From Chloroflexota bacterium (lineage in GTDB: Bacteria > Chloroflexota > Anaerolineae > 4572-78 > J111), in assembly GCA_003695455.1 (NCBI GenBank), contig RFJF01000204.1, positions 1-12,726 on the forward strand: DNA of 12,726 nt, in the 5' to 3' direction. The notes under the pieces were generated by a model. It saw nothing but the letters and a program-made list of their open reading frames with translations. It searched no databases and was not told the origin of the DNA. The translations under genes and the position numbers were made by a program. Of this stretch, positions 6,570 through 12,563 are shown piece by piece; position 1 is the first letter of the stretch, and each line of letters begins with the position of its first letter.

Positions 6570-8297
6570 ATGGATCGAAACCTCAATCTGCTGGCTTCAA
6601 CCGAATACGACCTGCTCATTATTGGCGGCGGTATTTACGGCGCGGCGCTGGCCTGGGATGCCGCCCGGCGCGGCCTGCACACGGCGCTGGTAGAAAAAGC
6701 CGATTTCTGCGGCGCAACCTCGGCCAACAGCCTCAAAGTGATTCACGGTGGCCTGCGCTACCTGCAACACGCCGATGTACGGCGCGCCCGCCAATCTATC
6801 TGCGAGCGCAAAACCCTGCTCAACATTGCCCCGCACCTGGTTCATCCCCTGCCTGTGCTGTTACCTACCTACGGCCACGGGCTGAAAGGCCGCGAGATTT
6901 TTGCGCTGGGTCTGGCCCTGAATGATGTGATTGGGCTGGACCGCAACAAAAATATGGACCCGCAAAAACATTTGCCCGCCGGCCAAACAATTTCGCGGCA
7001 AGAATGTTTGCGCCGCTTGCCCGGCCTGGACCCCAACGGCGTCACCGGCGGCGCGCTATTTTACGATGCCCAGGTGTACAATTCAGAGCGACTGGTGCTG
7101 GCCTTTCTTCATTCCGCAACAGAGGCCGGGGCGGAAGTTGCCAATTATGTGCAGGCCAACGGGTTTGACATTCGGGGTGATGCCGTAACCGGGGTACACG
7201 TTACAGACACGCTGACCGGGCAGGCGTTTACCATCCGGGCCAAACAGGTGGTAAATAGCGCCGGCCCGTGGGTGAATCACCTGCTGGCCCAAACCGGATA
7301 TGCTCTGCCCGCCGGCCCGGTGCAGTTTGCCACGGCGGTTAACCTGGTCACCCGCCAACTGCTCGGCGATACCGCGGTGGGGGTTTCGGGGCGCCGCCGT
7401 TTTACCGATGCCGATTCTGTGATTAACAAGGGCAGCCGCTTTTTCTTTATTGCCCCGTGGCGGCATACCTCGCTGGTGGGCACGGGTTACGCCCCCTACC
7501 ACGGCCACCCCGATGATTTTACCGTGACCGCCGCAGATATTTCTACCCTGCTGGCCGATGTGAACGCCGCCTGGCCCGGCGCCAATCTATCGCCGGAGGA
7601 TATTTATTTTGTGCACGGCGGGCTGGTACCGATGCAGAGTTACCATTCTGCCACCGGTTCGGTGCAGTTGACCAAACACGCCCGCATTGATAATTTTGCG
7701 CAGGTGGGGCTGCGCGGTCTGCTGTCGGTGGTGGGGGTAAAATACACCACTGCCCGGCGGGTTGCGGCGCAGGTGGTAGATTTGCTTTTTAAACAGCGCG
7801 GCCAAACTCCGCCGCCGTCCGATACCCACCGCACCCCGGTATTTGGCGGAAATATTGAGCGCTTTGACCCCTACCTGGCAGACCAAATTCGCCGCCGCCC
7901 GGAGGGGTTGGTTCCGGCCCAGGTTGAATTGCTGGTGCGCAATTACGGCACGGCCTATGTGCAGTTGCTGGAACAGTACCGCCCCCGGCGTGGTGAAGAT
8001 ACGGCGTTGGCGCTGTTGCGGGCGCAAACTATATACGCAGTGCGGCGCGAAATGGCCCAATCGTTAGGTGATGTGGTTTTCAGGCGCACAGAATTGGGCA
8101 GCGCCGGACATCCCGGTTCCCAAGCCCTGCACGTGTGTGCCCAAACACTGGCCCGTGAACTAGGCTGGACTCCGGAAAAAATTGAAAGTGAACTGGCGCA
8201 GGTGGCGGGCGTTTTTGGCCGCATTCCTGTTGCATCCAATCCCACTGATGCAGAAAATTATGAAATCTCAACCTCTGTGGCCCGTCCGGCTGTTTGA
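6570..8297 (+). CDS. FAD-dependent oxidoreductase of the GlpD (glycerol-3-phosphate dehydrogenase) family, divergent
   Basis: A 575-residue flavoprotein with the layout of aerobic glycerol-3-phosphate dehydrogenase, which oxidises sn-glycerol 3-phosphate to dihydroxyacetone phosphate at the membrane. Seen: the FAD dinucleotide motif GGGIYGAALAWDAARRGL (19-36), KVIHGGLRYLQH (56-67), GRRRF then RFFFIAPW (290-297), VNSAGPW (228-234), and a C-terminal DAO_C-type domain with YAVRREMAQSLGDVVFRRT (489-507). Several signature blocks differ from GlpD enzymes I know: SSRST becomes SANSL (51-55), GTTDTPY becomes GTGYAPY (304-310), and GGKxTTYR becomes GVKYTTAR (389-396). The fold is clear, but glycerol-3-phosphate as substrate is not assured. 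In this setting it may act on a related phosphopolyol or lipid headgroup. The start at 6570 has no clear ribosome site but places the FAD motif at the usual distance from the N-terminus. Its 3' end overlaps the next gene. Confidence 0.83.
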   Translation: MDRNLNLLASTEYDLLIIGGGIYGAALAWDAARRGLHTALVEKADFCGATSANSLKVIHGGLRYLQHADVRRARQSICERKTLLNIAPHLVHPLPVLLPTYGHGLKGREIFALGLALNDVIGLDRNKNMDPQKHLPAGQTISRQECLRRLPGLDPNGVTGGALFYDAQVYNSERLVLAFLHSATEAGAEVANYVQANGFDIRGDAVTGVHVTDTLTGQAFTIRAKQVVNSAGPWVNHLLAQTGYALPAGPVQFATAVNLVTRQLLGDTAVGVSGRRRFTDADSVINKGSRFFFIAPWRHTSLVGTGYAPYHGHPDDFTVTAADISTLLADVNAAWPGANLSPEDIYFVHGGLVPMQSYHSATGSVQLTKHARIDNFAQVGLRGLLSVVGVKYTTARRVAAQVVDLLFKQRGQTPPPSDTHRTPVFGGNIERFDPYLADQIRRRPEGLVPAQVELLVRNYGTAYVQLLEQYRPRRGEDTALALLRAQTIYAVRREMAQSLGDVVFRRTELGSAGHPGSQALHVCAQTLARELGWTPEKIESELAQVAGVFGRIPVASNPTDAENYEISTSVARPAV

Positions 8298-9039
8298 AAA
8301 ATCGGTTTTAAAGCAGAGAAAATTCGGAGAAGTTACAGCCATGCTGGGGCCAACCGAGGGTCTGACCTGTCTGGACATTGGTTCAGATAACGGGGTTATC
8401 AGTTGGCTGTTGCGCCGGCGCGGCGGCACCTGGAAAAGCGCTGATTTGGATGAGCCGAGCGTGCGCGCCATTCGGGCGCTGGTAGAAACTGATGTGTACC
8501 AGCTTGACGGGCACGGCACACCGTTTAAAGACCACGAATTTGACGCCGTGGCAATTGTGGATTTTTTGGAACACATCCCCACCGACGCGGAATTTGTGGC
8601 CGAAATGCGGCGGGTGCTCAAACCGGGCGGCGTGCTGGTAATTAACGTGCCGCATCTCAAAAACAGTCTTTTGCGCCGGTTTCGGCTGGCCATTGGGCAA
8701 ACCGATGAGAAGCACGGCCACTTGCGGCCCGGCTACACCCTGCCCATGATTGAACAACTGCTGGGCGATGATTTTGTGGTGCAGGCGCACAAAACATATT
8801 CTAAATTTTTCTCTGAATTGGTCGATACATTAATTGTGTTTGGTGTATCGCTGGTAAAGGGTGGCAGTGATCCATCCAAAAAAGGGATGCTGGTAACCGG
8901 CGATGACCTGAACAAAGGGCAATCGGCGTTTAAACTCTACTCGCTGATTTACCCCGTGGTTTGGCTCATTTCCAAACTGGATGCCCTGTTGTTTTTTGCC
9001 GACGGGTACATGCTAATTGTAAAAGCGCAGGCCAAATAG
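8260..9039 (+). CDS. Class I SAM-dependent methyltransferase overlapping the GlpD-like gene
   Basis: A 259-residue Methyltransf_11-type enzyme. Motif I is CLDIGSDNG (37-45), the post-I acidic strand is SADLD (60-64), the DAVAIVDFLEHI block lies at 95-106, and LKPGGVLVINVPH (120-132) forms strands 4-5. KHGHLRPGYT (151-160) is a motif I know from methyltransferases of glycan and lipid clusters. A hydrophobic, amphipathic C-terminus (about 228-255) could touch the membrane. The frame is open further upstream to a TTG at 8182, and another ATG lies at 8248. I chose ATG 8260 because it gives the smallest overlap (38 bases) with the GlpD-like gene; no option has a clear ribosome site. Translation is probably coupled to the upstream gene. 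The acceptor is unknown; it may be the product of the flavoprotein, but nothing in the sequence proves this. Confidence 0.83.
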   Translation: MKSQPLWPVRLFEKSVLKQRKFGEVTAMLGPTEGLTCLDIGSDNGVISWLLRRRGGTWKSADLDEPSVRAIRALVETDVYQLDGHGTPFKDHEFDAVAIVDFLEHIPTDAEFVAEMRRVLKPGGVLVINVPHLKNSLLRRFRLAIGQTDEKHGHLRPGYTLPMIEQLLGDDFVVQAHKTYSKFFSELVDTLIVFGVSLVKGGSDPSKKGMLVTGDDLNKGQSAFKLYSLIYPVVWLISKLDALLFFADGYMLIVKAQAK

Positions 9040-9052
9040 CCTTTTAGGGGCA

Positions 9053-9081
9053 TTGGGCCGCCGGCAAAAAGCGGATAAAAT
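9053..9081 (+). promoter_or_regulatory. Candidate promoter TTGGGC-17-TAAAAT upstream of the epimerase/ACP operon
   Basis: TTGGGC (9053-9058) and TAAAAT (9076-9081) are separated by exactly 17 bases. The -10 matches at five of six positions; the -35 keeps TTG. It starts 13 bases past the methyltransferase stop. Initiation would be near 9088, upstream of the terminator at 9128-9157, so a transcript from it must pass that hairpin to reach the epimerase gene. Confidence 0.45.
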
Positions 9082-9083
9082 AG

Positions 9084-9122
9084 ATGGGTAAACTTTTTTA
9101 TAACTTTTACGCCCAACAATGA
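9084..9122 (+). CDS. Possible 12-residue leader peptide rich in Phe/Tyr
   Basis: ATG 9084 opens a reading frame MGKLFYNFYAQQ that ends at TGA 9120-9122, five bases before the terminator stem at 9128. Four of the 12 residues are aromatic (Phe-Tyr-Asn-Phe-Tyr in a row), as in attenuator leader peptides. Against it: there is no ribosome site ahead of the ATG, and if TAAAAT at 9076-9081 is the -10, transcription would begin just after this ATG. An AT-rich tract also encodes Phe and Tyr by chance. Kept as a low-confidence candidate. Confidence 0.15.
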   Translation: MGKLFYNFYAQQ

Positions 9123-9127
9123 CGAGG

Positions 9128-9157
9128 GCCGTGCCGGTTTTGGTACGGCATTTTTTT
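9128..9157 (+). terminator. Intrinsic terminator 18 bases before the epimerase start (attenuator-like)
   Basis: GCCGTGCC (9128-9135) pairs with GGTACGGC (9142-9149) over eight pairs with one G-U wobble around a six-base loop, followed by A and seven T (9151-9157). It can end the GlpD/methyltransferase transcript, 88 bases past that stop. It leaves no room for a complete promoter before the next ATG at 9176, so the following operon needs read-through or a promoter upstream of this hairpin. Confidence 0.78.
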
Positions 9158-9175
9158 GAAATTAATTGAGGAATA

Positions 9176-10159
9176 ATGAGCAACATTCTGGTTACAGGAG
9201 CAACCGGTTTTACCGGTGGGCATCTGGCCCGGCGGCTGGCTGCCGATGGGCACACCGTGCGGGCGCTGGTGCGCAACCCGGAACAGGCGGAACATCTGGC
9301 AGCGGCAGGCGTGGCTCCCGTACCCGGAGACCTGCAAGACCCCTCCTCGCTGCGGCGGGCCGCGCAGGGGGTTGACACCGTGTACCACATTGCGGCGCTG
9401 TTCAGGCCCGGTAACGCCACCCGGCAGGAACTGCACGCAGTGAATACGCAAGGTGTGCAGAATATGCTCGATGCCGCCGAGACAGCAGGCGTGAGCCGTT
9501 TTGTGCATTGCAGCACCATTGGGGTACACGGCAGCGTCAAAAATCCGCCTGCCGATGAAACTGCGCCCTTCAGCCCCGGCGATGATTACCAGAACACCAA
9601 ACTGGCCGGCGAGCAGATTGCCCAAAAATACATGCGTGAAAATCGGCTGCCCATCTCTATTTTCAGACCGGCGGGCATTTACGGCCCCGGCGATACCCGC
9701 TTTTTAAAGCTGATTGGGCCGGTCAAACGGGGCCGCTTTGTGATGATTGGCTCCGGCCAAACCCTGTTTCATATGGTTTATATTGATGATTTGGTAAATG
9801 GCATAATTTTGTGTGGAACCCGCCCCAAAGCGGTGGGGCAGGTGTTTATTTTGGCCGGACCAGAAATTGTAACGCTCAACCAGTTGGTGCAAATTATTGC
9901 CAAAACGGTAGACGGCAAACCGCCCCGGCTGCGCGTTCCCTTTGCGCCGGTGTACTGGGCCGGTTTTGTCTGCGAGATGCTCTGCAAACCCATCGGCATA
10001 CAGCCGCCGCTGTTCCGGCGGCGGGTGGATTTTTTCAGAAAACATCGCGCCTTTTCCATTGAAAAAGCGCGCAATATGTTGGGGTACAATCCGCAGGTAG
10101 GGTTATCTGAAGGGATTGCCCGCACTGCACAATGGTACAAAGAAGAAGGGTTAATTTAA
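9176..10159 (+). CDS. NAD(P)-dependent epimerase/dehydratase or reductase (extended SDR)
   Basis: A 327-residue extended short-chain dehydrogenase/reductase. The N-terminal Rossmann motif is TGATGFTGGHLA (7-18). VDTVYHIAALF (66-76) is the strand-4 block, HCSTIGVHG (111-119) carries the catalytic Ser/Thr, and YQNTK (138-142) is the YxxxK catalytic pair. FRPAGIYGPGD (163-173) and VYIDDLVNGI (201-210) follow, and the C-terminus (SIEKARNMLGYNPQVGL, 294-310) is typical of the 3-beta-HSD/dihydroflavonol-reductase-like branch. It could epimerise or reduce a nucleotide sugar, or reduce a lipid-type ketone; the C-terminal substrate domain does not tell me which. Ribosome site GAGG (9168-9171) lies four bases before the ATG. 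First gene of the operon with ACP, reductase and ligase, behind the attenuator-like terminator. Confidence 0.87.
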   Translation: MSNILVTGATGFTGGHLARRLAADGHTVRALVRNPEQAEHLAAAGVAPVPGDLQDPSSLRRAAQGVDTVYHIAALFRPGNATRQELHAVNTQGVQNMLDAAETAGVSRFVHCSTIGVHGSVKNPPADETAPFSPGDDYQNTKLAGEQIAQKYMRENRLPISIFRPAGIYGPGDTRFLKLIGPVKRGRFVMIGSGQTLFHMVYIDDLVNGIILCGTRPKAVGQVFILAGPEIVTLNQLVQIIAKTVDGKPPRLRVPFAPVYWAGFVCEMLCKPIGIQPPLFRRRVDFFRKHRAFSIEKARNMLGYNPQVGLSEGIARTAQWYKEEGLI

Positions 10160-10194
10160 TTTGTCAGATTACATACGTGCCGGGAATAAAACAA

Positions 10195-10497
10195 ATGGTT
10201 GAAAAAAATCAAATTCTGCAAGTTATTTATGATGCCATTGACGAAGTAAACGCTCCCTTGCCTGAAACTCGCCGGCTGGAGAAATCGCCGGAGACGGTGC
10301 TGTTTGGACAGGGCGGGCAGTTGGATTCGCTGGGGTTGGTGAATCTGGTGGTCATCACCGAGGAGAACGTGGAGGACGCATTTGATGTGCCCATCAACAT
10401 TGCCGACCAGCGGGCTATGTCGCAAAAAAATAGCCCGTTCCGTACTGTGGATACACTGGCCGATTATATTGTGATGCTTTTGGACGAAAATTTATAA
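10195..10497 (+). CDS. Stand-alone acyl carrier protein
   Basis: A 100-residue acidic, helical protein of the PP-binding (acyl carrier) family. Ser 45 in GGQLDSLGLVNLV is the site for the 4'-phosphopantetheine arm. The flanking helix 2 (VVITEENVEDAFD) and the later AMSQKNSPFRTVDTLADYI block fit a branch of stand-alone ACPs that I know from glycan and secondary-metabolite clusters rather than the housekeeping AcpP. The frame is open from a TTG at 10132 inside the epimerase gene. I chose ATG 10195 because its N-terminus fits the family and GGGA stands ten bases ahead. It is 35 bases after the epimerase stop and 12 bases before the FabG-like gene. It presumably receives its acyl group from the ligase at the end of the operon and presents it to the reductase, but an acyltransferase or ketosynthase is not seen. 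Confidence 0.88.
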   Translation: MVEKNQILQVIYDAIDEVNAPLPETRRLEKSPETVLFGQGGQLDSLGLVNLVVITEENVEDAFDVPINIADQRAMSQKNSPFRTVDTLADYIVMLLDENL

Positions 10498-10509
10498 CCG
10501 GGGGAACTT

Positions 10510-11217
10510 GTGCCAACCAACCTGCCTGTCATGCTGATTACCGGCACACGCAAAGGCATCGGCAAATATCTGGTTGAATATTACACCGCCAAAGGCTACC
10601 AGGTTGTGGGGTGCAGCCGGGGGACGGTGGATTATCAGCTTGAAAATTACCGTCACTTTTGCGCTGATGTGGCCGACGAACCGACCATCAAACAGATGTT
10701 TGCCGCTGTTCGCAAAGAATACGGGCGGCTGGATGTGCTGTTGAACAACGCCGGCATTGCCTCGATGAATCACGTGCTGCTGACCCCCCTGCAAACGGTT
10801 CACAATATTCTCAACACAAACGTAGTGGGCACGTTTCTGTTGTGCCGCGAAGCCGCCAAACTGATGCGCCGCCGCGGCTACGGCAGAATTGTAAATTTTG
10901 CAACCGTGGCAACTCCCCTCAAACTTGAAGGCGAAGCCGTGTACGCCGCCAGCAAAGCGGCAGTGGTCAGCCTGACAGAAGTGCTGGCCCGCGAGCTGGC
11001 CGAATTTGGCATTACGGTAAATGCGGTGGGGCCAACACCGGTGCAAACCGATTTGATTCGTTCGGTGCCGCAGGAAAAAATGGACAGCCTGATTGCCCGG
11101 CAGGCCATTCGGCGGTTGGGCGAGTTCCGCGACATCAGCAACGTCACCGACTTTTTCATTCGCCCGGACAGCGATTTTGTAACCGGGCAGGTGCTCTACC
11201 TGGGGGGCGTGTCTTGA
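10510..11217 (+). CDS. FabG-like short-chain dehydrogenase/reductase
   Basis: A 235-residue classical SDR resembling 3-oxoacyl-ACP reductase. The cofactor loop is TGTRKGIGK (11-19), with basic residues that favour NADP(H). NNAG (79-82), NTN (102-104, the catalytic Asn region), and YAASK (145-149) with the catalytic Tyr 145 and Lys 149 follow. GQVLYLGG (226-233) ends it as in FabG. The expected catalytic Ser, 13 residues before the Tyr, is Thr 132 (FATVATP). Thr can sometimes serve there, but this is unusual. The start is GTG 10510 with GGGGG (10500-10504) five bases ahead. Its TGA shares three bases with the TTG start of the ligase, so the two are coupled. Placement next to an ACP and an acyl ligase suggests reduction of an ACP-bound beta-keto acyl chain; a sugar or other ketone remains possible. 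Confidence 0.88.
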   Translation: MPTNLPVMLITGTRKGIGKYLVEYYTAKGYQVVGCSRGTVDYQLENYRHFCADVADEPTIKQMFAAVRKEYGRLDVLLNNAGIASMNHVLLTPLQTVHNILNTNVVGTFLLCREAAKLMRRRGYGRIVNFATVATPLKLEGEAVYAASKAAVVSLTEVLARELAEFGITVNAVGPTPVQTDLIRSVPQEKMDSLIARQAIRRLGEFRDISNVTDFFIRPDSDFVTGQVLYLGGVS

Positions 11218-12563
11218 GCATTGATTTTTTGGTGGATGTATTTACAGAGAATCCCGGCGCCGAGGCCGTGGTGTGGCAGGGCCGGGTTTATTCCTACCGC
11301 TGGCTGCTCAACCGGCTGGCTCACTGGCGCGCCGAGCTTGCACAGCAATGCATTGCACCGGGCAGTGTGGTGGCGCTGGAGGCTGATTTTTCGCCCAATG
11401 CCATTGCGTTGTTGCTGGCATTGATTGAACGCAACTGCATTGTGGTGCCGCTCACGCCATCGGTAGAGGCCAAAAAGCCGGAATTTCTGGAAATTGCGCA
11501 GGCCGAAACCGTCATCACGCTGGATGAGGCTGATCACGCTGCTGTGCGCCGGTTTTCAGACGCGGCGCAGCATTCCCTGTACCACCAATTGCGCCGGTTG
11601 AATCATGCCGGGCTGGTGCTTTTTTCATCCGGTTCAACCGGCAAAAGTAAAGGCATTGTCCACGATTTTACCCGCCTGCTGCAAAAATACCGCACCCGGC
11701 GGCACAACCTGCGAACCCTCACCTTTTTGTTGTTTGACCACATTGGCGGAGTAGACACGCTCTTTTATTCGTTGTCCAACGGAAGCTGTATTGTGACCGT
11801 TGCGGACCGCTCGCCGGATGCGGTTTGCGCCGCAGTTGAGGCGCACCGGGTAGAGGTACTGCCGGTTTCGCCCACATTTCTCAACCTGCTTATTCTGAGC
11901 GAGGCGTACACCCGGCACAATTTATCGAGCCTGAAATACATTACCTACGGTGCAGAGGTCATGCCGCAAGCGGTGCTGGATCGGTGCGTGGAATTGTTTC
12001 CCGGCGTTACAGTTTTGCAAAAATATGGCACTACCGAAGTAGGAACCCTGCGCTCAAAATCTGAACGTTCCAACTCGTTGTGGGTGAAAATGGGCGGCGA
12101 CGGATTTGATATTCGTGTAGTAGATGGGATGCTGCAAATCAAGGCGCAGTCGGCTATGTTGGGCTATCTGAATGCGCCCAACCCTTTTACAGAAGACGGT
12201 TGGTTTATCACCGGCGACGAGGTTCAGGTGAAAGGTGAGTACCTGAAAATTTTGGGGCGGGCTTCTGAAATTATCAACGTGGGCGGCGAAAAGGTGTACC
12301 CCGCCGAAGTGGAAAATGTGATTCAGCAAATGGACAATGTGGCCGATGCCACCGTTTTTGGCCGGCCCAGTCCCATCACCGGCAGTATGGTGTGCGCCAA
12401 CGTTCGCCTGTTGCAGCCGGAAGAGCCAAAAGCGTTTCGGCGGCGGTTGAAGGTATTTTGCAGTGAACGGTTGCAAAGTTACAAGGTGCCGGTCAAAGTA
12501 AAAATTGTTCGCGATGACCAGCACAGCAGCCGGTTTAAAAAAATGCGGTTGAACACCGTGTGA
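11214..12563 (+). CDS. Acyl-AMP ligase (ANL superfamily), likely loading the neighbouring ACP
   Basis: A 449-residue adenylate-forming enzyme that activates a carboxylic acid with ATP and passes it to a thiol, here probably the ACP's pantetheine. Motifs: the P-loop LFSSGSTGKSKG (136-147), YGAEV (245-249), YGTTEVG (271-277, motif A5), GWFITGDEV (329-337, with the ribose-binding Asp 335), LGRASEIINVGGEKVYPAEVE (347-367, motifs A8 and hinge; quoted in parts: LGRASEIINVGGEK, VYPAEVE), and a C-terminal SRFKKMR (439-445) whose Lys 442/443 should be the A10 catalytic lysine. It is shorter than most acyl-CoA synthetases (500-550), with a reduced N-terminal domain. Start: TTG 11214 overlapping the reductase stop, with GGGGGG just upstream; no better start is in frame. 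The substrate acid is unknown. Last gene of the operon; 163 bases without a gene follow. Confidence 0.88.
   Translation: MSIDFLVDVFTENPGAEAVVWQGRVYSYRWLLNRLAHWRAELAQQCIAPGSVVALEADFSPNAIALLLALIERNCIVVPLTPSVEAKKPEFLEIAQAETVITLDEADHAAVRRFSDAAQHSLYHQLRRLNHAGLVLFSSGSTGKSKGIVHDFTRLLQKYRTRRHNLRTLTFLLFDHIGGVDTLFYSLSNGSCIVTVADRSPDAVCAAVEAHRVEVLPVSPTFLNLLILSEAYTRHNLSSLKYITYGAEVMPQAVLDRCVELFPGVTVLQKYGTTEVGTLRSKSERSNSLWVKMGGDGFDIRVVDGMLQIKAQSAMLGYLNAPNPFTEDGWFITGDEVQVKGEYLKILGRASEIINVGGEKVYPAEVENVIQQMDNVADATVFGRPSPITGSMVCANVRLLQPEEPKAFRRRLKVFCSERLQSYKVPVKVKIVRDDQHSSRFKKMRLNTV

Noticed and set aside
6418..6925. Overlapping + strand frames around the start of the GlpD-like gene
   Set aside because: Both frames run across the terminator or in a wrong frame over the FAD motif; their translations are Arg/Pro/Cys-rich without domains.
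8182..8259. TTG start at 8182 for the second methyltransferase
   Set aside because: It would overlap the GlpD-like gene by 116 bases and add a basic, non-homologous-looking extension; ATG 8260 is simpler.
10132..10194. TTG start at 10132 for the acyl carrier protein
   Set aside because: It lies inside the epimerase gene and adds 21 residues not expected in an ACP; ATG 10195 has a GGGA site and the right N-terminus.
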